Source: Candidatus Chloroheliaceae bacterium (GTDB lineage Bacteria; Chloroflexota; Chloroflexia; Chloroheliales; Chloroheliaceae). From it: a stretch of 33,356 bases of DNA. The first letter of the stretch is position 1; each line of letters begins with the position of its first letter. The notes under the pieces are model-generated. The model was not told the origin of the DNA. It worked only from the letters and a program-made list of their open reading frames with translations, and did no database searches. The position numbers were made by a program, and so were the translations under genes. The DNA is taken from assembly GCA_013390945.1 (NCBI GenBank), contig JACAUC010000032.1:1-33356 (forward strand). Reading direction: 5' to 3'. Positions 8,429-16,614 of this stretch are shown here, piece after piece.

Positions 8429-9007
8429 ATGATGGCAATGTCCGCCAAAAGGTTTGACCTTGAAAGAAGATATACACCAGAGGAATTTGAAGCTCTGCCG
8501 CAGTTTAATGAATTATATGAACTGGTAGAAGGAAGGCTGGTGAAAAAACCTATGCCAGGGGATGAACACGGCACGATTGCCCGGATCATTATGAAGCGAT
8601 ATGATCGGCTCGATCCCGATGAAAAGTTGGGTAAATTATGGAGTGCCACCACCTTTGATGTCGGTACAGGTTGGATGCCCCTCCCCGATTTAGGGTTTAT
8701 AGTAGCCGAACGTGTACCACCGAAAAGCCCCCGCAGTGTAAAAGGCGTACCCGATTTAGTCATCGAAATCCTCTCCCCAACCGACCTAAGAAGCAAACCG
8801 GAACGCGAATTGGTAGCCCACAAGATCAAAGAGTGGCAAAAAGTGGGAGTGCGAATAATTTGGGCCATCAATCCTCAAAAACAACTGGTAGAAGTGTATC
8901 ACCCCGAACCGCCAAATCCTGTGCGCGTATTGACTAGTCAAGATGAACTAGATGGCGCGGGTGTGATACCGGGCTTTAAGTTGAGGGTAAGCGATCTTTT
9001 CGCTTAG
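8429..9007 (+). CDS. Uma2-family putative endonuclease
   Basis: A 192-residue single-domain Uma2 protein. It begins with RYTPEEFEALP and ELVEGRLVKKPMPG, the standard N-terminal part of the family. The candidate active site is Pro-Asp at 86-87 (MPLPDLGFIV) and Glu113 in DLVIEILSPTD, followed by a helix with Lys132/134 and VRIIWAINPQ. I chose the ATG at 8429 because AAGGGAG ends six bases upstream and the promoter TATAAT ends at 8371; a longer reading from TTG 8372 would start inside the promoter. It lacks the coiled-coil tail of the first copy. Function in the cell is unknown. Confidence 0.88.
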   Translation: MMAMSAKRFDLERRYTPEEFEALPQFNELYELVEGRLVKKPMPGDEHGTIARIIMKRYDRLDPDEKLGKLWSATTFDVGTGWMPLPDLGFIVAERVPPKSPRSVKGVPDLVIEILSPTDLRSKPERELVAHKIKEWQKVGVRIIWAINPQKQLVEVYHPEPPNPVRVLTSQDELDGAGVIPGFKLRVSDLFA

Positions 9008-9051
9008 ACGAACAAAAGTTTTCCACAAATTCCCGCTTTTAGGCCAAGCTG

Positions 9052-9060
9052 TGCTACAAT
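9052..9060 (+). promoter_or_regulatory. Extended -10 of priA, probably a leaderless start
   Basis: TGC-TACAAT ends only six bases before the priA ATG at 9067, so the predicted transcription start coincides with the start codon. No ribosome-binding site is visible upstream of the ATG and the -35 region is poor. Confidence 0.55.
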
Positions 9061-9066
9061 AGCCGT

Positions 9067-11772
9067 ATGGAAAATGACCTTGTAGCCAGCTTAATAATTC
9101 AGTCGGAAGGGTTGCCTGAAACGCAGCAGGAGGTGGAACCTTGCCCACCACTCTTCGCAGAGGTGGCAATGGATTCGCCGGGCCGCAGCGAAAGTCTGAC
9201 TTATAGAGTGCCAGCGGCACTGGTGGAGATAATTCAGCCGGGGCAACTGATCTGGGCTCCACTCAAGCAGGGCCGGGCGCAAGGGTTGGTACTGAGCCTA
9301 AGCCATCGTCCACCAAGATTCCCCACCCGCGAATTGAACGAACTTGCCGACCCACGCCCTGTCTTGCTACCGTATCAGCTTAAACTAGCGACTTGGATGA
9401 GCCGCTACTACCTCAGTGGACTGTACGATGCCGCCGCCCTAATGCTGCCCCCCGGCCTGAGCCGCGCCGCTCAGCCCACCCTAACCCTCACCGCATCGGG
9501 CTGGGAAGAGGCCGAGCGTCAAGGTACACTGAGCGGGTTGGACGGCAACGAACTCTTTCTACTTCAGCTTTTACTGGAACTAAGCCAGAAAAAACCTACT
9601 GCCAAAAGCGACGAAGAAGAGGGTTTACCCGAAGTCTTAGTTAAAGACCTGAAGACCAAGTATACCTCGCGCCGGGGAGCCAAAACTACGTTTGAACGCA
9701 CGGCTCAGGCATTGGAAAAAAAGGGGTTGGTGCAACGTGGTTTTCTCTTGCCCCGACCGGGAGTGCGCCCAAAAATCAAGCCCTTTGTAAGGCTAACCGA
9801 ATGGGTCTTGGAGCGACCGGAAGATGATCCAATCGTTTTGCAAAAGTTGGGCCGCTCCGATAAACAACGGCGGGTGGTAACACTACTAAGGAGCGAACTC
9901 GAACCGGGCTATTTGATGGCTGCCGATGAGGTGGGTATGGCAACCGAAACCGACCTGTCTGTAATTAAGGCACTGGAGAAAAAGGGACTAATAGAGTTGG
10001 AGCAGCGGGAGGTACGGCGCGACCCCTTAGCAAACCGACCCCAACGCGAACGGGCCGAGGAGCCGCCCCTTTTAACCTATCGCCAATCGCTAGTCTGGCG
10101 CGAGTTGTTGGACACTTTCTTGCACCCCGGCCCGGAAGCTTTTCTACTGCATGGGGTAACGGGTAGTGGTAAGACCGAACTCTACCTGCGAGCCATCGCG
10201 CGAGTCTTACGCGATGGCAAGCAGGCGATTGTGCTGGTGCCAGAGATTGCCCTCACCGCTCAGACCGTAGACCGCTTTGCGGCCCGTTTTCCGGGAAAGA
10301 TCGCGGTGCGTCATAGTGCGTTGTCGGCGGGAGAAGCCTACGACGAATGGCGACGCGCTCGTGAGGGCGAGGCCGCGATTGTAATTGGGGCGCGGAGTGC
10401 CATCTTCTCCCCCCTGCCAAACTTGGGCCTGATTATCATTGACGAGGAACACGAGTGGAGCTACAAACAGGATGAGTTGAGGAATCGCCCCTTTTACCAC
10501 ACCCGCAGGGTGGCCCTCGAATTGGCCCAGCTAACGGGCGCAAAGGTATTGCTAGGCAGTGCCACCCCGGCCCTTGAAAGCTATTTCCGGGTGGAAATGG
10601 GCGCGTTCAAATTATTGGAATTGCCCGAACGGGTAACCCCGGTCAGTCAGCATCGGGGTAATGAGCCAGCCACTACCCCGTTACCCTTGCCTCCAGTGCA
10701 AGTGGTGGATCTACGGCAAGAGCTAAAGAGCGGAAACAGCAATATCTTTAGCCGCTCCTTACAACAATATATTAAGGAAACCCTAGATAACCAGCAACAG
10801 GCCATCCTTTTTCTCAACCGACGTGGTACGGCTACAATTGTGATGTGCCGGGATTGTGGGCAGGTGGTTATGTGCGAAGAATGTGAAACACCCCTAACCT
10901 ATCATGCCGACTTAGAGCAGCTAATTTGCCATCGCTGCAACCGACGACAGAAATATCCCGACCGCTGCTCTAATCCCGATTGCCAAAGCGAAAGAATCCG
11001 CCATTTTGGAACCGGAACCAAGCGGGTAGAGGAGGAGTTGCTAAAACTCTTTCCACAGGCGCGGGTAATACGCTGGGATCAGGATACCATTGCCGCAGGT
11101 GGGCGCGAAACTTACCAACACCTCTTTGATAAGATGGTCAACCATGAGGCCGATTTGTTGGTGGGGACGCAGATGATTGCGAAAGGACTAGATTTGCCAC
11201 TAGTCTCACTGGTGGGCGTGATTACGGCGGATACCGGGCTTTATCTCCCCGACTTCCGGGCAACTGAGCGCACTTTCCAACTTTTAACTCAAGTAGCCGG
11301 GCGAGCCGGGCGACGAAGTGGCTCCTCTCATGCCGTAATCCAGAGCTATACCCCCGAGCAATACGCCATTGCAGCAGCGGCCCACCATGACTATATCGGT
11401 TTCTATCGGCAAGAGATAGTCTTCCGGCACGAATATGGCTACCCACCTTTCGCCAAATTAATCAAATTTGTCTATAACCACAAACAGGAGGCCAAAGCCC
11501 GACAGGAAGCCGAAGGATTGGCCCGACTGCTGGCGGTAAATCTGGGGGAAACTGAAATTACGCCATCCTCGTGGGACTTTATTGGCCCGGCCCCAGCCTT
11601 TCAACACAAGCTACGAGGTCTCTACCGCTACCAACTGATTTTGAGGATACATGTACCAGAAGCAATCCCCAACCCCAACCCGGATGAACTAGCGATCCGC
11701 CAAGTAATTGCTCACCTACGCCCCCACCTACACGGCTGGATAGTAGATGTTGACCCGCAATCCGTCCTATAG
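9067..11772 (+). CDS. priA: Primosomal replication-restart helicase PriA
   Basis: A 901-residue superfamily 2 DNA helicase that reloads the replisome at stalled forks. The N-terminal DNA-binding domain includes FAEVAMDSPGRSESLTYRVP (about 30-50). Walker A is GVTGSGKTELY (about 362-372), the DEEH box is at about 458-461, and LLGSATPALES follows. The eight-Cys zinc-binding insertion (CRDCG, CEEC, CHRC, CSNPDC; about 593-640) splits the C-terminal helicase lobe. GTQMIAKGLDLPLV and QVAGRAGR are the late helicase motifs. The protein is longer than E. coli PriA (about 730) because of an N-terminal winged-helix-like expansion around 140-320. The transcript appears leaderless. Confidence 0.97.
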   Translation: MENDLVASLIIQSEGLPETQQEVEPCPPLFAEVAMDSPGRSESLTYRVPAALVEIIQPGQLIWAPLKQGRAQGLVLSLSHRPPRFPTRELNELADPRPVLLPYQLKLATWMSRYYLSGLYDAAALMLPPGLSRAAQPTLTLTASGWEEAERQGTLSGLDGNELFLLQLLLELSQKKPTAKSDEEEGLPEVLVKDLKTKYTSRRGAKTTFERTAQALEKKGLVQRGFLLPRPGVRPKIKPFVRLTEWVLERPEDDPIVLQKLGRSDKQRRVVTLLRSELEPGYLMAADEVGMATETDLSVIKALEKKGLIELEQREVRRDPLANRPQRERAEEPPLLTYRQSLVWRELLDTFLHPGPEAFLLHGVTGSGKTELYLRAIARVLRDGKQAIVLVPEIALTAQTVDRFAARFPGKIAVRHSALSAGEAYDEWRRAREGEAAIVIGARSAIFSPLPNLGLIIIDEEHEWSYKQDELRNRPFYHTRRVALELAQLTGAKVLLGSATPALESYFRVEMGAFKLLELPERVTPVSQHRGNEPATTPLPLPPVQVVDLRQELKSGNSNIFSRSLQQYIKETLDNQQQAILFLNRRGTATIVMCRDCGQVVMCEECETPLTYHADLEQLICHRCNRRQKYPDRCSNPDCQSERIRHFGTGTKRVEEELLKLFPQARVIRWDQDTIAAGGRETYQHLFDKMVNHEADLLVGTQMIAKGLDLPLVSLVGVITADTGLYLPDFRATERTFQLLTQVAGRAGRRSGSSHAVIQSYTPEQYAIAAAAHHDYIGFYRQEIVFRHEYGYPPFAKLIKFVYNHKQEAKARQEAEGLARLLAVNLGETEITPSSWDFIGPAPAFQHKLRGLYRYQLILRIHVPEAIPNPNPDELAIRQVIAHLRPHLHGWIVDVDPQSVL

Positions 11773-11843
11773 TAAAATTTAGGGATGGATTCTAAATCAA
11801 AAATCCTGTGACTTTTCAGGTGTTATCTACGTATAAACAGGTA

Positions 11844-11849
11844 TATAAT
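11844..11849 (+). promoter_or_regulatory. -10 element of def
   Basis: A perfect TATAAT lies 66 bases upstream of the def start codon, in the 142-base gap after priA. The -35 region is poor, so the boundary of the promoter is uncertain. Confidence 0.45.
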
Positions 11850-11914
11850 AGAAAGAGCGGAGACCGAAACCGCAATATATAAAAGACTTGTTTACTCAGG
11901 GAGGGAAGGGTGCA

Positions 11915-12448
11915 ATGGCACTTTTGACAGTATTGACCGACGAGAATCCCCGTCTGCGTCTTAAATCACAAAAAATAACAAAATTTGATAAAGCCTTACG
12001 GGAACTAGCAGTAAATATGCTAGAGACTATGGATGATTCTAACGGCATTGGCTTGGCCGCGCCGCAAGTAGGTGTCTTAAAACGGTTGATTGTAATACAT
12101 ATTCCAGCCGACCTCGCTTTTGAGGGTAGCCCAGAATTTAGCGCGGTGGTAGTTAACCCAGAGGTGGTTAAAGGTAGTGGCGAACAGATTGGGGAAGAGG
12201 GCTGTTTAAGCGTACCGGGCTGGTTTGGGGAGGTCAAACGCTACTTCGCAGTGACCGTGCGAGGCCGAGATATTTACGGCAAGGAGATTCGGATTAAAGC
12301 CGATGGTTGGCCTTCCCGTTGTCTCCAACATGAAATAGACCACCTCGACGGCATTATCTTCACCGACAAAATAACCGATCCCTCCACACTTCATAAAGTT
12401 GAGCCGAAAGAAGAGGCCGCCGAAGAAGAGTTGGCTAAGGTTAATTAA
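11915..12448 (+). CDS. def: Peptide deformylase
   Basis: A 177-residue metalloenzyme that removes the formyl group from nascent proteins. All three family motifs are present: GIGLAAPQVG, EGCLSVP (the Cys is a metal ligand) and HEIDHLDGIIF (the HEXXH-type motif with two His ligands and the catalytic Glu). The start at ATG 11915 is chosen because a run containing GGGAGGGAAGGG ends four bases before it; an in-frame TTG at 11888 would add nine residues but puts the ribosome-binding site inside the gene. The tail after the last motif is acidic (EPKEEAAEEE). A hairpin terminator follows the stop. Confidence 0.96.
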   Translation: MALLTVLTDENPRLRLKSQKITKFDKALRELAVNMLETMDDSNGIGLAAPQVGVLKRLIVIHIPADLAFEGSPEFSAVVVNPEVVKGSGEQIGEEGCLSVPGWFGEVKRYFAVTVRGRDIYGKEIRIKADGWPSRCLQHEIDHLDGIIFTDKITDPSTLHKVEPKEEAAEEELAKVN

Positions 12449-12460
12449 TTTCAACCTTTC

Positions 12461-12496
12461 AAAGAGGGGCGGCTCTTGTGGGTAGCCCCTAGCTTT
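12461..12496 (+). terminator. Probable terminator of def
   Basis: AGGGGC (12465-12470) pairs with GCCCCT (12485-12490); the stem extends through AAAG and CTTT with a two-base bulge. A short T-run (CTTTT) follows. The next start codon is only 14 bases on, so part of this structure overlaps the leader of the next gene. Confidence 0.5.
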
Positions 12497-12509
12497 TGAG
12501 GATATTTCT

Positions 12510-13148
12510 ATGATGCACAGTGTACCCCTTGATTTGATAGGATGGATTATTATAGGAGTTATGACATATGTTGGGGTAAACCGGAACCGCTCACGCAGAC
12601 GTAACCTCCGACCACCAGATAACCGTTACCTGAACAATCCTCCTACTTACCGAAATATTCAACAGATTTACCCACCGACCCCCCCACCCCCTATTAACTA
12701 TGGTCCGGGTTATCCAATCAATAATCAGCCGATGCCAGGCTATGATCCAAACCAAAACGCCGGAGGCAACCCCGCAGGTAATTGGGGGGCAATGACTCCT
12801 AACCCGGTTCCAAATCAGTATAATAACGGGCCTCAAAGTTTTGACCCGACTTCTGCCGCTTGGCCTGATCCAAGTGAGCCGCCAACTGAACGGGTTATAC
12901 GAGCCACTCCCACTAACGATCTAGTCGGTAACTCCGCCTCACCCACCAAAGACATATTTGTCTGGGGCCGCAACATTAGCGGTTGGGTCTACGCTGGAAA
13001 ATTGACAGTCGTCAAAACCTTGAGTGAGCGCGAAATTCGCCAATATGCCGATGGCAAGTTTGGGATTGAATTACAGGATAAACTTTGCATCGAGGCCGAC
13101 ACTTTCGAGCAAGCCCGCTATATCTTTGAGCAGAGCCGAATGTTTTAG
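12510..13148 (+). CDS. Membrane-anchored Pro/Asn-rich hypothetical protein
   Basis: A 212-residue protein I do not recognise. It starts with one hydrophobic segment (about 7-23, LDLIGWIIIGVMTYVGV) followed by a basic stretch RNRSRRR, which predicts a single membrane anchor with the rest cytoplasmic. Residues 35-145 are low-complexity, rich in Pro, Asn, Tyr and Gly. Residues 148-212 form a compact charged segment (DIFVWGRNISGWVYAGKL, then EREIRQYADGKFGIEL) that looks folded. GAGG sits eight bases before the ATG. Short spacing to def may be accidental because a terminator intervenes. Confidence 0.7.
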   Translation: MMHSVPLDLIGWIIIGVMTYVGVNRNRSRRRNLRPPDNRYLNNPPTYRNIQQIYPPTPPPPINYGPGYPINNQPMPGYDPNQNAGGNPAGNWGAMTPNPVPNQYNNGPQSFDPTSAAWPDPSEPPTERVIRATPTNDLVGNSASPTKDIFVWGRNISGWVYAGKLTVVKTLSEREIRQYADGKFGIELQDKLCIEADTFEQARYIFEQSRMF

Positions 13149-13228
13149 GGTAAATTGAAGCGGAAGCGGCTCCGCCCGATTATTTTCCTTAAAGGGACGT
13201 GGCTTCCGAGCTAATAAGGAGTTTTTCT

Positions 13229-13831
13229 GTGACAATTACAACGCATAGGCTACCGATGATAGCACCAACTTTGGAAGTGGCTGGCCCTGTGCAAGGGCAA
13301 TGGACTTATGCCGATTATGCCGCTTTACCAGAGGATGGCAGACGCTATGAAATCATTCAAGGAGTGCTATATATGTCACCCAGCCCTAATGCTAAACACC
13401 AGAGTGCGATTACGTATTTTCTCTATTATTTATTTGTCCAGATACAGCAGGGCGGATTAGGGCGAGTCTTTACGGCTCCCTTTGATGTTGAGCTTGGGCC
13501 GGGTAATGTGGTACAGCCAGATTTATTGGTAGTGCTAAAGGCAAACGAGGCGCGAATTGAGTTTGGCAAATTCGTGGGTGCGCCCGATTTGGTGGTTGAG
13601 ATTGTTTCGCCCGGTACGGCAGGCTATGACCGCCGCCAAAAACAGGATGCTTATGCCGAGGCGGGTGTACCAGAATATTGGATCGCTGACCCAGCCTCAC
13701 AAACCATTGAGGTACTAGTCTTGGAGCAGGATGGGGCTTATCATTCTAAGGGTGTTTTTGAGGATCAGGCTTTGTTGCCCTCACAAATTATACCAGAGCT
13801 TCCAGTAAAGGTGGCTCACTTCTTTGCATAG
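13229..13831 (+). CDS. Uma2-family putative endonuclease
   Basis: The third Uma2 copy, 200 residues. YADYAALPEDGRRYEIIQGVLYMSPSP is the classic family N-terminus (about residues 28-53). The predicted site is Pro-Asp at 97-98 (VVQPDLLVV), Glu124 in LVVEIVSP and Lys138 after DRRQ, with AGVPEYWIADP following. I place the start at GTG 13229 because AAGGAG (13216-13221) lies seven bases upstream; a GTG at 13199 would add ten residues that include the ribosome-binding site. The stop codon lies within a strong hairpin shared with the convergent gene. Its sequence is clearly different from the other two copies, so it is not a recent duplicate. Confidence 0.9.
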   Translation: MTITTHRLPMIAPTLEVAGPVQGQWTYADYAALPEDGRRYEIIQGVLYMSPSPNAKHQSAITYFLYYLFVQIQQGGLGRVFTAPFDVELGPGNVVQPDLLVVLKANEARIEFGKFVGAPDLVVEIVSPGTAGYDRRQKQDAYAEAGVPEYWIADPASQTIEVLVLEQDGAYHSKGVFEDQALLPSQIIPELPVKVAHFFA

Positions 13832-13854
13832 CCCAACCCGGTCGGGCTGGGCTA
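13829..13854. terminator. Hairpin between convergent genes, possible two-way terminator
   Basis: A near-perfect 12-base stem (TAGCCCAACCCG against CGGGCTGGGCTA, one mismatch) begins in the stop codon of the third Uma2 gene. It sits between two genes that end facing each other (stops at 13831 and 13888). Neither strand has a T-run after it. Confidence 0.6.
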
Positions 13855-13887
13855 CCTACTTCAAAAAGAGGGGCAACTTGGCTATCT

Positions 13888-15687
13888 CTACTCCTCCTCA
13901 TCATCATCTTCTTCATCGCCATATTGAGGAGGAGCTTCGCCATGTGCCTCAGTAATGATGGGATAGTCTACATTTGGTTTTACCCCACCGGGTACGATGG
14001 CTTCCAGAGTTACCAGAGGGCGTAACTCATCTCCAAAATCGAAGATATAGAGAAATTTCTTCTTAGGAGTAAGGTTAAGGTTTTCCAAGCGGATTTTACT
14101 GGCACTGCGCCCTTCGCCGGCATAAGGGCTAACATATTCGGTCTGACTATCCCAAGCTTTACCACTCATGAAAAAGGCGTAGAGGTGATCGTCATCCCAA
14201 TCAAAGGCATCTTGGATAGTCTTATGCAAATCATGTAAAGTCTGATCGCCGCGCATTTCAATGCGTCGCCAGACCGTTTTCAACCAATCTAATTTTACTT
14301 GGAAGCGATAGAGGGTAGTCAGAGCGGTAGGCGAAGGCGGTACATCAGGTTCTTCCAGCTCCTCTTCTTCTTCGTCCTCATCCTCATCGTCTTCTTCATC
14401 ATCAGGCCATTCATAGTCGGGCGCAGGAAAAGTCACTTCCACTGTTACCCCACTGGCTAACTGAGCCTGATAGATCAGACCACCGACGGGCAGAACGGGT
14501 CCTTCCAAAGTGCGGCGATACCGGGCAAAGAAGAGATTTAGTGCCTCGACAGCAAGCGTAAGAGCCTTTACCTCAGTGGCATTTGGCTGGCGGGGTTCGC
14601 TACCATGTACCACCCTAACAAAAGTGGGAACGCTCTGGCGCGAGGGAAATTTAAGCTTATGCTCCTGTAACCATTCGAGGTAAGTCGGGTCAACTTCTTC
14701 CACTGGCTCAAGATAAACGGCTAAGCTGTCCTCCAAATCCTTGACCAGCTCCTCGTCGTCCTCATCTTCGTCTTCGTCTTCCTCATCTTGGTCAATCAAA
14801 TCGGCCACGATTTTACGTAGTTGATGTTGAGGAATCTCATCTATGGGGGCACCCGACCGTCGCAGCACCTCAATCGCCTCATCTACCTCTTCATCATTTT
14901 CGGCTTGGGCCAAACCTTTTTCGACAGTTCGTTCAAAGCCTTCAACCGTATAATAGAAGGCAACTCCCGTAATGATACCACCACCGCCCATAATCGAAGC
15001 ATAGAACGTCTCAATTCCCGGTTCGGGGCCATTTTCACCTAGCTTTAGGAGAATAGGTGGTTCATCTGGCATATATTTCCAAGGCGTACCCCTGCAATAA
15101 TCCGCGATTACTTTGTAGAGCGGAGGCAAGAGCAAGGGGTCAATCTCCCAAGAGAAGGGTTCCGGTGGACCGGCATTTTCATCCGCCCCCATCGTAGCCG
15201 CTAAAACCTCAAAAACCTCCTCAAAGGCAGGTTGTAGATTGGAATATTCCACAGGGATATGGAGAGGACTAAGCATTTTACGGGCAGCCTCGGCCAAAAC
15301 CAAATCGTTAACCACCACTTTGGCGGGTAAACTAGCTTGAGGTTTGGTCAAAGTAGGTAGATCTTTACTACCATTACTTTTGGCTGGGGAGTGGGAGGGT
15401 GGAGTAGGTATTGCCATAAAAGGCCCGGTAAAAGCAAGGACGAGAGCATTAAGAGCCTCGCTAATACCCCCATCCTTAGTTTGAAACGGAGCAATCAATT
15501 CCATAGAGCGAATAAAACTGCTTCCTGCCTCTACCCAAAGAGCGACTTGAGGTTGAAAAGTCTGTTTGTTTTCACGGAGGTAAAGTGCCAAATCACGTTT
15601 GCCACCTTCAATTACCAGATCAGAGCGTCGGGGTAATTTACCGAGGCGTGATAATTCGGCCTTAGTGAGTTTTTGCGCTGTGGGCAT
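13888..15687 (-). CDS. pRiA4b ORF-3 family protein with acidic linkers
   Basis: A 599-residue protein. The C-terminal part (about 450-590) matches the plasmid pRiA4b ORF-3 family: YRFQVKLDWLKTVWRRIEM, TLHDLHKTIQDAFDWDDDHLY and FLYIFDFGDE. The role of that domain is unknown. Two acidic low-complexity stretches (about 299-315 and 427-445) separate it from an N-terminal region of about 290 residues that contains a Gly-rich segment (ASIMGGGGIITGV) and no motif I can name; a third acidic tail ends the protein. It follows the small YtxH-like gene by seven bases and is likely in the same transcript. Length is far above the bare domain (about 170-190 residues). Confidence 0.82.
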   Translation of the reverse strand: MPTAQKLTKAELSRLGKLPRRSDLVIEGGKRDLALYLRENKQTFQPQVALWVEAGSSFIRSMELIAPFQTKDGGISEALNALVLAFTGPFMAIPTPPSHSPAKSNGSKDLPTLTKPQASLPAKVVVNDLVLAEAARKMLSPLHIPVEYSNLQPAFEEVFEVLAATMGADENAGPPEPFSWEIDPLLLPPLYKVIADYCRGTPWKYMPDEPPILLKLGENGPEPGIETFYASIMGGGGIITGVAFYYTVEGFERTVEKGLAQAENDEEVDEAIEVLRRSGAPIDEIPQHQLRKIVADLIDQDEEDEDEDEDDEELVKDLEDSLAVYLEPVEEVDPTYLEWLQEHKLKFPSRQSVPTFVRVVHGSEPRQPNATEVKALTLAVEALNLFFARYRRTLEGPVLPVGGLIYQAQLASGVTVEVTFPAPDYEWPDDEEDDEDEDEEEEELEEPDVPPSPTALTTLYRFQVKLDWLKTVWRRIEMRGDQTLHDLHKTIQDAFDWDDDHLYAFFMSGKAWDSQTEYVSPYAGEGRSASKIRLENLNLTPKKKFLYIFDFGDELRPLVTLEAIVPGGVKPNVDYPIITEAHGEAPPQYGDEEDDDEEE

Positions 15688-15694
15688 AAATTAC

Positions 15695-15982
15695 CTATTT
15701 CTTTTTCTTTTGGTCGCGTTCTTCCGCTTTTTTTTCAGCCGCCTTCAAGCGACGTTCTTCTGCCGCTTGACCAATAAGCTGAGCGCGACGGGCTTCCATC
15801 CGCGCTTCTTCTTCGGCAGCAGCCTCTTTGCCGCCAGCTATAACATCTGCCAATACCCCTTGTAGTCGGGCCAGCGTTCTATTTGGGTCACGAGTCACGA
15901 TCAAAGTAGCAATCGTAGCACCAGTAACCGCCCCTACTACAGTTCCTACCAAGAATTTGACGGTTCCAACAATTAAACCCAT
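15695..15982 (-). CDS. Small YtxH-like membrane protein
   Basis: A 95-residue protein. Residues 3-30 are a Gly/Val/Thr-rich hydrophobic segment (GTVVGAVTGATIATLIV), followed by a long charged helix from about 50 onward ending in a run of lysines. This layout resembles YtxH-type envelope stress or gas-vesicle-like accessory proteins, but similarity is mostly in composition. AAGGAG lies 12 bases before the ATG. It is the first gene of a two-gene unit with the pRiA4b-family protein. Confidence 0.7.
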   Translation of the reverse strand: MGLIVGTVKFLVGTVVGAVTGATIATLIVTRDPNRTLARLQGVLADVIAGGKEAAAEEEARMEARRAQLIGQAAEERRLKAAEKKAEERDQKKKK

Positions 15983-16077
15983 TTTCTTCTTATTCTCCTT
16001 CGTCTCGTACTACAAAGGTCTTATTAATCCAAGATTTGCCCAGTAAAAGACTATGCTTTATTTTCGATAGTCTGTAT

Positions 16078-16086
16078 AATATAGCA
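16078..16086 (-). promoter_or_regulatory. Possible extended -10 for the YtxH-like/pRiA4b unit
   Basis: On the minus strand TGC-TATATT (16086-16078) lies about 95 bases before the YtxH-like start. On the opposite strand TATAAT (16075-16080) overlaps it, so this could be a two-way promoter also serving the zinc-ribbon gene at 16226. No good -35 is visible for either. Confidence 0.35.
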
Positions 16087-16225
16087 CAAGATGGGCTTGA
16101 TAGCATTAAAATCTAGTCAGACACTTGTAGGAACTTAAATTTTTGGTGGCATCTTACCTAAGAGGTAGTAACCCAAGAGTCAAGCCAAAGGCAAAGTAAA
16201 TTAAGGTTAAAGGAGAGGTAAAGAG

Positions 16226-16480
16226 ATGGATGAGAAATTAGCCTCACGTTGCCCCAATTGTGGCAGCACTAATCTCCAAACCGAGCCACTTTACGATTAC
16301 GAAGAAGGGCCAACCGAGCAATTGGCCTTATTCTGTGTTAGCTGCGGTCGTTATATGGGCGAGATGCCCTCAAAATTAAAAGAGCGTATGCGAGCCTTGC
16401 GAAGCCAGTTATCCGCTTTAATAAACCAACCAGCCGTTGAGGTTTCAGCAGTAATCAACCACGAGGTGGTAGACGATTAG
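16226..16480 (+). CDS. Small zinc-ribbon protein
   Basis: An 84-residue protein with a four-Cys zinc ribbon: CPNC at 9-12 and CVSC at 37-40, separated by an acidic loop (YDYEEGP). A helix (about 47-70, SKLKERMRALRSQLSALI) follows. Function is unknown. The ribosome-binding site AAAGGAGAGG is strong. It precedes the large transporter-like gene by 134 bases, which has its own promoter. Confidence 0.8.
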   Translation: MDEKLASRCPNCGSTNLQTEPLYDYEEGPTEQLALFCVSCGRYMGEMPSKLKERMRALRSQLSALINQPAVEVSAVINHEVVDD

Positions 16481-16500
16481 AATTTTAAGATACCTTGATT

Positions 16501-16527
16501 TTGGTGTAGGTAAGAATGTGCTATAAT
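16501..16527 (+). promoter_or_regulatory. Promoter of the transporter-like/HEAT/cNMP gene
   Basis: TTGGTG (16501-16506), 15-base spacer, TATAAT (16522-16527) preceded by TGC, an extended -10. Predicted transcription start is near 16534, about 80 bases before the gene. Confidence 0.6.
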
Positions 16528-16614
16528 TCGGTGGGCTTCTTTATCAACTACTTAAAGTAACTAATTTATTTTTTAATCAGGTTCGGGGATTAAAGCGGAC
16601 ACAAGCGAATCTGT

